This document shows, in pieces, positions 1 through 7,740 of a DNA stretch of 64,000 nucleotides (position 1 is its first letter; each line of letters starts with the position of its first letter). The stretch is from Oceanobacter antarcticus (GTDB lineage Bacteria; Pseudomonadota; Gammaproteobacteria; Pseudomonadales; Oceanobacteraceae), in the NCBI RefSeq assembly GCF_044962685.1, contig NZ_JBBKTX010000018.1, positions 40,072-104,071 on the forward strand, written 5' to 3'. Below the pieces are notes generated by a model. The model was given only the letters and a program-made list of their open reading frames with translations. It did not search any database and was not told where the DNA came from. A program made the translations under genes and the position numbers.

Positions 1-423
1 GACTCGAATACTGAGGTACAGTTGGGCACCGTCAGAGACCGCTTGCGTCGCCCCCATCCAAGGGATGACCTGAGGTAACAGCAGCCAGCCAGCGCAGCCA
101 ATAATGGCGCTCAGGGGAAGAGCCAGCCAGAACGCATGGCCCAATACCCCGGTCTGTTCGGCTGCCGAGCAGCTGCGTGCCGTCAGCGCGGTTGTACCCA
201 TCCGTAAAAAGCCGAAGCTCCAGCACAGCAGGGTAAACAGCTGGGCACCAATTGAGACGGCACCGAGGTAAGCGGCGTCGGGCAGATGGCCGAGAATCGC
301 GCTGTCGACCAGACCCAGCAGTGGCACGGTGATATTACTCAGCATCACCGGCCAGGCAATGGCGAGGATGCGACCTTGTGTCGCGGCCCAGCCGGGGGCT
401 GGCACAGCGGATGTAAACGACAT
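1..423 (-). CDS. MATE-family efflux transporter (DinF-like), 3' part cut off
   Basis: This reading frame runs from an ATG at 423 leftwards off the window edge, so only the first 141 residues are present. After a short polar N-terminus it reads WPVMLSNITVPLLGLVDSAI followed by LGHL, the characteristic first helix of MATE (multidrug and toxin extrusion) proteins, and the rest is strongly hydrophobic with at least two more membrane segments. MATE proteins of the DinF branch are inner-membrane antiporters that expel organic cations using sodium or proton gradients; the substrate cannot be read from sequence. It is divergent from the SCO1-family gene with only 38 bp between the start codons, so the two promoters must overlap or lie inside the genes. 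The family is clear; the subfamily is inferred from the N-terminal motif. Confidence 0.85.
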   Translation of the reverse strand, partial: MSFTSAVPAPGWAATQGRILAIAWPVMLSNITVPLLGLVDSAILGHLPDAAYLGAVSIGAQLFTLLCWSFGFLRMGTTALTARSCSAAEQTGVLGHAFWLALPLSAIIGCAGWLLLPQVIPWMGATQAVSDGAQLYLSIRV

Positions 424-461
424 GGCTGGTATACTCACGAATCAGCAACAGGAGAACGTAA

Positions 462-1100
462 ATGAACAATCGGGTGTCTGCAGCGTCCCGCGTCGGCGCT
501 ATCTTACTCTTCGTGGTGCTGGCTGTATCGGCTGCTGTGGGGATGTTGATGGCTCATCTGGCCGATCCGGCAGCGCGACTGGGCTCCACCAGTGGGGTGA
601 TGTTGTTTAATCACAGCAGTCCGGTCAGCGACTTCGAATTTATTGACCAGCATGGCGAACGCCGCGATCAGGCCAGTTTCTCCTCGGGTTGGAAGCTGGT
701 GTTTTTTGGCTATACCTTTTGCCCGGATATCTGTCCAACCACGCTGGCGGATCTGAACCGGGTCTGGAAAGCGCTGCCGGATGAGGCTCGTCAACGTCTG
801 GAGGTGGTGTTTGTGTCGGTGGATCCACAACGGGATCGACCCGCCAGCTTGGCGCCTTATCTACAATATTTTAACCCGGTATTTGTCGGTCTGACCGGCA
901 ATTCCCAGGCGCTGGCGCAGCTGGCGCAGGAGATCAATGGCTTCTACGCCAGGGTTGATCGCGGCGAAGCGCCATATTTGATGGATCATTCGGCCAACTT
1001 GATGTTGGTGGATGCAGAGTGGCACTTCAGAGGTTATATTGAGCCTCCGTTTCGTCCTGGGCGTCTGACTCCGATTCTGGCCGCGCTGGCCGGAATGTAA
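462..1100 (+). CDS. SCO1/SenC family copper chaperone / thiol protein
   Basis: A 212-residue protein with one N-terminal membrane anchor (about residues 11-33) and a periplasmic thioredoxin-like domain. The SCO copper site is complete: the CPDIC motif gives Cys87 and Cys91, and the distal ligand is His176 in MDHSANLMLVD. The VSVDPQRD loop typical of the family is also present. SCO proteins deliver copper to the CuA site of cytochrome c oxidase or act as thiol reductants. No oxidase genes are visible nearby, so the exact target is open. The ATG at 462 follows an AGGAGA ribosome binding site at about 450-455. The gene stands alone between a divergent transporter and an inverted-repeat element. 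Confidence 0.9.
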   Translation: MNNRVSAASRVGAILLFVVLAVSAAVGMLMAHLADPAARLGSTSGVMLFNHSSPVSDFEFIDQHGERRDQASFSSGWKLVFFGYTFCPDICPTTLADLNRVWKALPDEARQRLEVVFVSVDPQRDRPASLAPYLQYFNPVFVGLTGNSQALAQLAQEINGFYARVDRGEAPYLMDHSANLMLVDAEWHFRGYIEPPFRPGRLTPILAALAGM

Positions 1101-1104
1101 CCAG

Positions 1105-1187
1105 TAGGGGACATAGGGGACATCTATTTAATCCTGCACGGCGGCAACCCGCGCCCTGAGTGAACACCGGATTAAATAGATGCCCCT
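1105..1187. repeat. Imperfect inverted repeat with tandem 9-mer (MITE- or REP-like)
   Basis: Just after the SCO-family stop codon a 20-nt arm at 1115-1134 (containing GACATCTATTTAATCC) is repeated inverted at 1169-1187 with a single missing base, leaving a 34-nt GC-rich loop. The left side also carries a tandem duplication TAGGGGACA at 1105-1113 and 1114-1122. The arms are too long and too AT-centred for a classical intrinsic terminator and there is no T-run. It resembles short palindromic elements that accompany REP-type tyrosine transposases, but no transposase is present here. A transcriptional hairpin between the two genes is the alternative. Confidence 0.6.
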
Positions 1188-1237
1188 AATAGATTGCACG
1201 GGCATACATTAACCCCGACAGGGAAGGTAGGGATTGC

Positions 1238-2242
1238 ATGACGGCGCGTACGCTCTGTGTCTGGTTGAATATCTGGTTTCGGCATCTTGGCGGCTTGTTG
1301 GTGCTGACCCTGATGCTGGTGCTGTTGGTTGAAGCTGGCCGTCATGGCCACTGGCTGGGCTCCGATAACGGGTTTGCTGCCAGCGCACCATCATTTGTAT
1401 GGCTGTTGTTTATGGGGGTGCTCTGGTGCTGTTTTTTCCCTCGTAATGTTCAACAGCTCTGGCCGTCTGGCTGGATCGCCTTGTTGCTGGTGGGTCTGAC
1501 TGCTGAAGTCTTACAGGCATATGGCTGGCCTGCTTCGGCCACCTTTGATCCGCTCGACCTGCTGGCTCTGCTGCTGGCATATATGACCTTGCTGGCGGCC
1601 CGTTCGTTAGGCTGGATGGCCAGCGCTCCGCCCTTTCCGTTTGATACTCGCCTGGCAGTACTGCCTGTTTCACTCCTGGCGTTGGGGTCGCAACTGGCCT
1701 GTACTCTCGATGATAACCCCTGTAATAGCGACGACAGCAGCCAGTGCAGCACGGCGATTGTGCTGACCAGAGAGGAATGGCGCGTGGCTATCGAGCCGGA
1801 ATACGGCAATAACGCGACGCTGCAAATCAGCGGCAAGATTTACCAGCTGGAGCACTGGCTGGCGGTGATCGACAGCTATCGTGGCATTCATATTTTTGAT
1901 GTCAGCGACAATCAGAATCCGATGCGGCAGGTCTACCTGCCGATTGCGGGTGTGACTGATGTCAGCATCAAGGACGACGTGCTTTACGCCAATGCCTTTA
2001 CCGATCTGGTGGCGATCGATCTTGAAGCGCTGGAAAGCGGCACCTTTACCAGTGCCGGAGTGATTCGCAACTTGGATGTCTTCCGTTTTATCACCCCTGA
2101 CAGCTTCTGGCAGAACGCCTGGTTCAGCGCAGCCGATGAACGTATCGCCAAGGGCTACGATACCGACAAAATTCTGATTGGATACATTGATCCTGACGGC
2201 CATACCTGGCTCTACGGTGAACAGGTGGAGGAACAGCCATGA
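1238..2242 (+). CDS. Membrane protein with VanZ-like N-terminus and LVIVD-type repeat C-terminus
   Basis: A 334-residue protein of unknown function. The first half has about four hydrophobic segments (roughly residues 15-33, 47-64, 72-90 and 101-122); the segment LTAEVLQAYG..FDPLDLLAL resembles the EXLQ..D..DLL pattern of VanZ-like membrane domains. After a further hydrophobic stretch ending at Cys the chain becomes periplasmic, and IDSYRGIHIFDVSDNQNP matches the LVIVD beta-propeller repeat (GIHIFDVS). It overlaps the next gene by the four bases ATGA, so the two are translationally coupled. The ATG at 1238 has an AGGTAGGG-type ribosome binding site. An internal ATG at 1618 would give a shorter secreted form, but the upstream codons look genuinely coding. 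Domain assignments are by eye. Confidence 0.6.
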   Translation: MTARTLCVWLNIWFRHLGGLLVLTLMLVLLVEAGRHGHWLGSDNGFAASAPSFVWLLFMGVLWCCFFPRNVQQLWPSGWIALLLVGLTAEVLQAYGWPASATFDPLDLLALLLAYMTLLAARSLGWMASAPPFPFDTRLAVLPVSLLALGSQLACTLDDNPCNSDDSSQCSTAIVLTREEWRVAIEPEYGNNATLQISGKIYQLEHWLAVIDSYRGIHIFDVSDNQNPMRQVYLPIAGVTDVSIKDDVLYANAFTDLVAIDLEALESGTFTSAGVIRNLDVFRFITPDSFWQNAWFSAADERIAKGYDTDKILIGYIDPDGHTWLYGEQVEEQP

Positions 2243-2997
2243 AGCACGGAAGGTTGTTTTTATTGTCGCTGTTGGCTCTGGTCGCTGTCTTGTCGGGCTG
2301 TGGTGCGGATACCGATAGCGCCAATGGTGCGGATGGTACAGCGGGTTCAACGTCGCGATTTACCATACAGCGCGGCTTTCTGATTGTGAGCGACAGCTCG
2401 ATGGTCAAAAGTTTTTTAATCGACAGCGAAACCGGTGCCCTGTATGAGGCGGATAGCGTCTATGTCAATCGGGAAATCGAAACGGTTTTTCCTTATGGGG
2501 CGGATCGGGTGTTTCTGGGAACCACCACTGGAACCTTGATCGTCCATGTGGGAGCCGAGGGTTATCTGACGTATGAAACTGGCGTTGATCATGCTCGCAG
2601 CTGTGACCCGGTGATTGCCAACGGCAATACCATGTATGTGACGCTGAGTAATGGCAGCGGCAGCTGTGGCGGCACGGAATACGATAATCATTTGATGATT
2701 TATGATATCACCAATCTGTACGCGCCAACCTTACGCGGGCTGGTCGCGATCGACGAGCCAACCGGGCTGGCGCTTGACGGTGATAACCTGTTTGTCTGTT
2801 ATGCCGGTGGTTTGAAACGTTTTGATGTCTCCGGTAGCTGGTCTGCGGTTGAAACCGGTGACTATGCTGATCTGGCGTGTAACGACATCATCATTGATGA
2901 GGAGGCGGACTATCTCACCACCGATGATGGCGTGTTGCTGGTGAACCTGTCGGATGACACACCGGTGCTGCTGTCGACAATCAGAGAAGGTCAGTAA
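2239..2997 (+). CDS. Putative lipoprotein, LVIVD-like beta-propeller repeats
   Basis: A 252-residue protein beginning with a clear lipoprotein signal: a basic start, a hydrophobic core and the lipobox LSGC with Cys21 as the modified residue. The body contains repeated short beta-rich units such as HLMIYDITNLYAPTLRGLVA and LFVCYAGGLKRFDVSGS, which match LVIVD-type repeats (surface or periplasmic beta-propellers of unknown role). The start overlaps the stop of the upstream gene (ATGA), and both proteins share the same repeat type, so they probably act together at the envelope. No enzyme motif is visible. The gene converges on znuB with 33 bp between them. Confidence 0.65.
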   Translation: MKHGRLFLLSLLALVAVLSGCGADTDSANGADGTAGSTSRFTIQRGFLIVSDSSMVKSFLIDSETGALYEADSVYVNREIETVFPYGADRVFLGTTTGTLIVHVGAEGYLTYETGVDHARSCDPVIANGNTMYVTLSNGSGSCGGTEYDNHLMIYDITNLYAPTLRGLVAIDEPTGLALDGDNLFVCYAGGLKRFDVSGSWSAVETGDYADLACNDIIIDEEADYLTTDDGVLLVNLSDDTPVLLSTIREGQ

Positions 2998-3030
2998 GCA
3001 CGCACAGTGCCGCAGTTTCCCCGAACCTGA

Positions 3031-3828
3031 TCAGCGCCGGGTAACCGCCATGCTGGCGACAAACAGCAGTGTGGCGGCGACCACCACACTTGGCCCGGCC
3101 GGGGTGTCCCACCAGAACGAAGCCGTCATGCCCATCAGTACCGACAGAATGCCGACCAGGCTGGCAAACAGGGCCATTTGCTCGGGGGTGCGTGACAGGC
3201 TACGGGCCGCCGCCGGGGGAATAATCAGCATGGCGCTGACCAGCAGGATGCCGACAATTTTCATTGCCAGGGCAATCACCAACGCCAGCATCAGAATCAG
3301 CAATAACTGCAGTCGTGCCACCGGATAGCCGTCAATAGTGGCCAGTTCCGGGCTGACGGTGGTCGCCAGCAAACCGCGCCATTGCCAGATAATCAGGCCG
3401 ATACAGACCACCGCCGCTAGCGCGACCAGCAAGGTATCGTTACTGGTCACCGCCAGTAAATCGCCAAACAGGTAACCCATCAGATCAACCCGCACATCCT
3501 GCGCCAGGCTCAGTACCACCAGCCCGACAGCCAGCATGCTGTGGGAAATAATCCCCAGCAAGGTATCGGAGGAGAGCGACATGACACGTTGCATCGGATA
3601 CAGCAATAGCGCCAGTACCAGCGAGCTGAGCAGCAGCGCCAGGGTTGGGTGAATATCGGAAATCACCCCCAGGGTAATCCCCAGCAGCGCTCCGTGTGCC
3701 AGCGTATCGCCAAAAAACGCCATCCGTCGCCATACAACAAAGCTGCCCAGTGGCCCGGTGACGCAAGCCAGCAGCAAACCGCTGAAGAGTGGCATCAGCC
3801 ACCAGTAAGACATCATCAGAGCGTTCAT
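3031..3828 (-). CDS. znuB: Zinc ABC transporter permease ZnuB
   Basis: The 265-residue inner-membrane permease of the high-affinity zinc importer, with about eight hydrophobic segments across its length and the family signature GDTLAHGALLGITLG near the N-terminus. It forms the channel through which zinc delivered by ZnuA passes, powered by ZnuC. I chose the ATG at 3828 because it overlaps the znuC stop by the four bases ATGA and gives the usual family length; the frame is open further upstream only inside znuC. It is the last gene of the zur-znuC-znuB operon. Confidence 0.93.
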   Translation of the reverse strand: MNALMMSYWWLMPLFSGLLLACVTGPLGSFVVWRRMAFFGDTLAHGALLGITLGVISDIHPTLALLLSSLVLALLLYPMQRVMSLSSDTLLGIISHSMLAVGLVVLSLAQDVRVDLMGYLFGDLLAVTSNDTLLVALAAVVCIGLIIWQWRGLLATTVSPELATIDGYPVARLQLLLILMLALVIALAMKIVGILLVSAMLIIPPAAARSLSRTPEQMALFASLVGILSVLMGMTASFWWDTPAGPSVVVAATLLFVASMAVTRR

Positions 3829-4592
3829 GGCTGGCTGGTTTCCGCAGTCTGGTCGTGATCGATATGGCCATCCAGACAATGCTGGTGGTCATGATGGTGG
3901 GTGTAATGGGCAATCGGCGCGGTACGTTGGCCAAACAGTTGCTGGTACGCCTCACTGCCGGAGACATGATCCGGGTGACCAGAACAGCAGATATGGCCAT
4001 TCATGCAGATCACTTCGTCGGTGGCCGCCATCACCAGATGCAGATCGTGAGAGACCATTAATACGCCGCAACCGAGTTCGTCGCGCAGGGTTGGGATCAG
4101 CCGGTAGAGTTCGTGCTGGCCCTGAACATCGACACCCTGGACGGGTTCATCCAGTACGAGCAGGTCGGGCTTGAGTAGCAGTGCCCTGGCCAGTAACACC
4201 CGTTGCCATTCGCCGCCGGATAAATCCTGAATATCCTGATCGGTCAGTAGCTGGATGCCCAATCGCTGGATCCAGCCGTGGATGGCGCTGTCACGTGCTC
4301 CCCGAGCCAGCCGCAAAAATCCGAGCACAGTCAGGGGCAGTCGCGGTTCCAGTTGTAAATGTTGCGGCATATAACCGACGGTAAGGGCTTTACGGTGCCA
4401 GACCGAGCCGGAATCGATGCTTTCCAGTCCCAGCAAGACGCGGATCAGCGTCGACTTGCCACAGCCGTTGGGGCCAATCAGCGTCAGGATCTGGCCAGCA
4501 TGCAACTCCAGGTTAATATCGGTTAATACTTGTTTGTGGCGACGCTTGAGGTTCAGTCCGGTTGCTTTTAACAGCAGGGTCGCTTCAGACAT
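3825..4592 (-). CDS. znuC: Zinc ABC transporter ATP-binding protein ZnuC
   Basis: A 255-residue ABC ATPase with Walker A GPNGCGKST (about 40-48), signature LSGGE (124-128) and Walker B LLVLDEP (about 144-150), followed by the switch histidine in MVSHDLH. The last 30 residues are rich in histidine (HYTHHHDHQHCLDGH, then IDHD), a tail seen in some ZnuC proteins that may bind zinc and tune activity; this role is inference. Its start overlaps the end of zur by 8 nt and its stop overlaps the znuB start by 4 nt, so zur, znuC and znuB are one translationally coupled unit. Confidence 0.95.
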   Translation of the reverse strand: MSEATLLLKATGLNLKRRHKQVLTDINLELHAGQILTLIGPNGCGKSTLIRVLLGLESIDSGSVWHRKALTVGYMPQHLQLEPRLPLTVLGFLRLARGARDSAIHGWIQRLGIQLLTDQDIQDLSGGEWQRVLLARALLLKPDLLVLDEPVQGVDVQGQHELYRLIPTLRDELGCGVLMVSHDLHLVMAATDEVICMNGHICCSGHPDHVSGSEAYQQLFGQRTAPIAHYTHHHDHQHCLDGHIDHDQTAETSQP

Positions 4593-5085
4593 GGAGAGTA
4601 TCCGTTTGTCCAGATTCGGCCTGGCAGCCGGGGCAGAGGCCGGTCAGCTCGGTCAGCTGGTGGCGTACTTGCACTCCCAGGACTTGCTCCACTTGTCGGG
4701 TCAGAGCCTGCAGCTTGTCGTCCGGTAATTCCTGCGCCTGGCCACAGCATTCGCAAATAAAAAAACAAACCGGATGGCTTGAGCCAGGATGGCTGCAACC
4801 GACATAGGCATTGAGTGAATGCAGGCGATGCACCAACCCCAGATCGAGCAGGAAATCCAGTGCCCGATAGACAGTGGGCGGCGCGGAATTAAAGCCATCA
4901 CTGGCCAGTGCGGGCAGTAATTCATAGGCGCCAACCGGTTTGTGGCTTTGCCAGATCAGTTCCAGTACCCGTTGTCGTACTCGGGTCAGGCGCGCCCCTT
5001 TGTCGTTGCACAGTGCCTGGGCCTGACTCAGCGCCTTTGTGACGCAGTGCGTATGATTGTGGGGTTGGTACACATTCTGGCTCAT
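4585..5085 (-). CDS. zur: Zinc uptake regulator Zur (Fur family)
   Basis: A 166-residue Fur-family repressor. The N-terminal winged helix contains the DNA-binding region GARLTRVRQRVLELI and PPTVYRALDFL, and the C-terminal half has the metal and dimer sites HPVCFFICECCG and a second CPGCQ pair. Among Fur paralogues Zur is chosen because it heads the znuCB operon and sits divergent from znuA. With zinc bound, Zur represses the uptake genes; here it would also repress itself. The N-terminus carries extra histidine and cysteine residues (HNHTHC). The ATG at 5085 is 57 bp from the znuA start. Confidence 0.93.
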   Translation of the reverse strand: MSQNVYQPHNHTHCVTKALSQAQALCNDKGARLTRVRQRVLELIWQSHKPVGAYELLPALASDGFNSAPPTVYRALDFLLDLGLVHRLHSLNAYVGCSHPGSSHPVCFFICECCGQAQELPDDKLQALTRQVEQVLGVQVRHQLTELTGLCPGCQAESGQTDTLHV

Positions 5086-5091
5086 GGATGG

Positions 5092-5114
5092 GCAACCTTA
5101 GGTTATAATGTTGC
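5092..5114. promoter_or_regulatory. Candidate Zur operator and znuA/zur divergent promoter
   Basis: The 57 bp between zur and znuA contain GCAAC at 5092-5096 and its inverted copy GTTGC at 5110-5114 flanking GTTATAAT, which resembles the left half of the gammaproteobacterial Zur box (GTTATAatATAAC). A perfect TATAAT lies at 5104-5109. The match to the full palindrome is imperfect, so this is a candidate only; its position between a regulator and its main target is the best support. Confidence 0.4.
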
Positions 5115-5142
5115 AATTTTACGAAAGACTGAACGAGACACA

Positions 5143-6120
5143 ATGAAGAAAGTGATATTTTTGCTGTTATTGGTACTTCTGGGTGCCACTACGCCAGCGT
5201 TTGCTGATACCGACATGACCAGCTCATCCGGGCAAACCGCCAAACCGGCGCCGATGGTACTGGCCAGTGTGCATCCGTTGGCGCTGGTCGCCGCCTCGGT
5301 GATTCCGGCTGAGCGGCTGCGGGTACTGGTGCCACCCGGCATGACACCGCACGATTTTGCCCTGCGTCCTTCCGACATCGATCTAATCCAGAGCGCCGAT
5401 ATTATTCTCTGGGCCGGGCCGGTGACCGAGCCGTACCTGAAAGGTTTTGCCACTCGCTGGCCCGACAAGATGTGGATTAATGTTGCCGAGCTGGGCCAGC
5501 AGAGTCCGATTCAGGATCCACACTGGTGGCTGTCGCCCGACATCATGAAGCAGGCTCAGCAGCAGTTGGCGCAGCGGGTGGGTCGTGATCCTGCGGTGTT
5601 TGCCAACGCGGTGGATCTGGCGGTAGCGGCGGCGCGGCAATTACTGCAGCCGGTGCAGCAGCGAGGCTTTTTTGTCTTTCACCGCGCCTACGACCACTGG
5701 GTCGCCGCCATGGGTCTGAATCAGGTGGGTTCCTTTACTCTCAGTCCAGAACAAAAGCCAGGCATCCGCACACTGCAGACCATGCGTTCACAGTTATTGA
5801 GCGGCGAAGTGGTGTGTGTCTTCAGTGAGCCGGAGTTTTCACCGGCACTGGTGGATCGGATTGTTGAGGGGATTAACGTTGGTCGCGGTGAGCTGGATCC
5901 GATGGCGTTGCAAATTGATATTACCAGTGATGCCTATCCGGCGTTGATTGCTGATATGGCCCAGCGCGCCAAAGCCTGCCTGGAAGCCGTAGCGGTGAAT
6001 GCTGCTGGCTTAACGCCGGACACCGACCTCGACAAGGCGTCACTGATCTTGCAAGAGCAGGATGACAGTATCGATTTGCCACTTCGCAGCCATACCCATG
6101 AAGCCGGCCACAGCCATTAA
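5143..6120 (+). CDS. znuA: Zinc ABC transporter substrate-binding protein ZnuA
   Basis: A 325-residue periplasmic zinc-binding protein with a signal peptide ending near AFA (residues 19-21). Likely metal ligands are His44 in SVHPL, His127 in DPHWWLSP and His180 or His185 in FHRAYDHW; His70 in TPHDF is also conserved. The usual histidine-rich central loop of gammaproteobacterial ZnuA is missing; instead the C-terminus ends in HTHEAGHSH. The frame is open for 67 codons upstream, but that stretch lies antisense to zur, and the ATG at 5143 begins a proper signal peptide. The gene is transcribed away from zur-znuCB. Confidence 0.93.
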   Translation: MKKVIFLLLLVLLGATTPAFADTDMTSSSGQTAKPAPMVLASVHPLALVAASVIPAERLRVLVPPGMTPHDFALRPSDIDLIQSADIILWAGPVTEPYLKGFATRWPDKMWINVAELGQQSPIQDPHWWLSPDIMKQAQQQLAQRVGRDPAVFANAVDLAVAAARQLLQPVQQRGFFVFHRAYDHWVAAMGLNQVGSFTLSPEQKPGIRTLQTMRSQLLSGEVVCVFSEPEFSPALVDRIVEGINVGRGELDPMALQIDITSDAYPALIADMAQRAKACLEAVAVNAAGLTPDTDLDKASLILQEQDDSIDLPLRSHTHEAGHSH

Positions 6121-6170
6121 CGAACAGCCATTAACAGCTCGGCCAGTATAATCTAGCGAAGCGGGACACC

Positions 6171-6196
6171 CAGGCTGGCTGCAAGATGCCAGCCTG
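6171..6196. terminator. Perfect 9-bp hairpin between znuA and glmU
   Basis: CAGGCTGGC and GCCAGCCTG form a perfect stem around an 8-nt loop, 50 bp after the znuA stop and 50 bp before glmU. There is no T-run after it, so it may be a weak terminator, an attenuator or a mRNA-stabilising hairpin. Confidence 0.35.
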
Positions 6197-6245
6197 TTAG
6201 AATGACGCTCAATTCAGGCAGCTATCCGGTAAGCGAGCACCCTTC

Positions 6246-7649
6246 ATGTCTCAGCCATCTCCTTCCTTCGATCTCCCGTTAGCGATTATCACTCTGGCCG
6301 CAGGCAAAGGTTCGCGGATGCGCTCCGACTTGCCCAAAGTGCTGCACACGCTGGCTGGCAAACCCATGCTGCAACACGTGCTGGACAGCGCCAGTCAGCT
6401 CGCCGGTGCTCGTCAGTATGTGGTTATTGGTCACGGTGCCGAACAGGTGCAAGCGGCCATTGCGCAGGACGTTTGCTGGGCCATACAGCAACAACAACAA
6501 GGGACTGGCCACGCGGTTGCCCAAGCACTGCCGGAGGTGCCGGACGATGCGCTGGTGCTGGTGTTATACGGTGACGTCCCCTTGATCACCCCCGCAACGT
6601 TGTCGGCGCTACTGCAACAAACCCATGCCTCCAAAGGACAGGAAGGCGGCTTGGCATTACTGACAATTGAGCTGGTTGATGCCACTGGGTATGGCCGTAT
6701 TGTGCGCGACGAAAGCGGCAACATTCAGGCCATCGTGGAGCATAAAGACGCAACCCCGGAACAGCGCGCTATTGGTGAAGTGAACACCGGCATTCTGGCG
6801 GTGTCAGCCAGTCATCTGCGACGCTGGTTGCCGTTGTTGTCGGCCAACAATGTGCAGGGCGAATATTACCTGACCGATATTGTGGCGCTGGCCGTGGCAG
6901 AAGGTATTGCGGTGCGGGCAATCCATCCACAGCATGAGCACGAGGTTCAGGGGGTGAATGACCGACTGCAATTGGCCGGACTGGAACGGGTGTTTCAACG
7001 GCAGCAGGCGGATAATCTGCTGCGACTCGGAGTCGCATTGGCAGATCCAGCCCGGCTGGATATTCGTGGTTCACTGACGGTGGGGCACGATGTGGCGATT
7101 GATGTAGGCTGTATCTTTGAAGGTGATGTCATCCTGGGCGATGGGGTGACGATTGGTCCTTACTGTGTGATACGCAACAGCCAGCTGGCAGCAGCAACAC
7201 GAGTTGAAGCCTATTGCCATATTGATGAAGCCGCCGTGGCGCAAGCCTGTGTGGTTGGCCCTTATGCCCGCTTGCGGCCAGGGGCAGATCTCGCTAATGG
7301 CGCAAGGGTCGGTAATTTCTGCGAAGTAAAAAAAGCCCACATCGGGGCTGGCTCGAAGGTGAATCACCTCAGCTATATTGGTGATGCCGAGGTTGGTACC
7401 AACGTCAATATTGGCGCTGGCACCATCACTTGTAACTACGATGGCGTGAACAAGGCATTAACCCGTATTGGTGACAACGCCTTTATTGGTTCCAACTCGG
7501 CGCTGGTGGCGCCGGTTGCTATTGGAGCCAATGTCACCATCGGCGCGGGATCTGTGATTGTCAGCCCGGTTGCTGATCACCAACTGGCGATTGCGCGCGG
7601 CAAGCAACGAAATATCGATGGCTGGCAGCGGCCGGTGAAAAAGTGCTGA
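6246..7649 (+). CDS. glmU: Bifunctional UDP-GlcNAc pyrophosphorylase / GlcN-1-P acetyltransferase GlmU
   Basis: A 467-residue cytoplasmic enzyme making UDP-N-acetylglucosamine for peptidoglycan and LPS. The N-terminal uridyltransferase domain has LAAGKGSRM and LYGDVPLI; the C-terminal left-handed beta-helix shows hexapeptide repeats (for example ADLANGARVGNFCEVKKAHI) and the catalytic loop NYDGVNK. Length agrees with the family (about 455 residues). The gene is monocistronic here, converging on tolC, and lacks the atpC or glmS neighbours often found in relatives. Confidence 0.97.
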   Translation: MSQPSPSFDLPLAIITLAAGKGSRMRSDLPKVLHTLAGKPMLQHVLDSASQLAGARQYVVIGHGAEQVQAAIAQDVCWAIQQQQQGTGHAVAQALPEVPDDALVLVLYGDVPLITPATLSALLQQTHASKGQEGGLALLTIELVDATGYGRIVRDESGNIQAIVEHKDATPEQRAIGEVNTGILAVSASHLRRWLPLLSANNVQGEYYLTDIVALAVAEGIAVRAIHPQHEHEVQGVNDRLQLAGLERVFQRQQADNLLRLGVALADPARLDIRGSLTVGHDVAIDVGCIFEGDVILGDGVTIGPYCVIRNSQLAAATRVEAYCHIDEAAVAQACVVGPYARLRPGADLANGARVGNFCEVKKAHIGAGSKVNHLSYIGDAEVGTNVNIGAGTITCNYDGVNKALTRIGDNAFIGSNSALVAPVAIGANVTIGAGSVIVSPVADHQLAIARGKQRNIDGWQRPVKKC

Positions 7650-7701
7650 AAGCACTGAACTGATGGAAATCAGACTACTGATACTGATCCGTGTAGGCGT
7701 A

Positions 7702-7723
7702 GGGCGGGCTTTATTCCCCGCCC
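7702..7723. terminator. GC-rich hairpin between convergent glmU and tolC
   Basis: GGGCGGG at 7702-7708 pairs with CCCGCCC at 7717-7723 around a short loop containing TTTATT. It lies in the 91-bp gap between two convergent genes, where a shared terminator is expected. No long T-run follows on either strand, so its strength is uncertain. Confidence 0.4.
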
Positions 7724-7740
7724 ACCTTGCCTTGCGCTGT

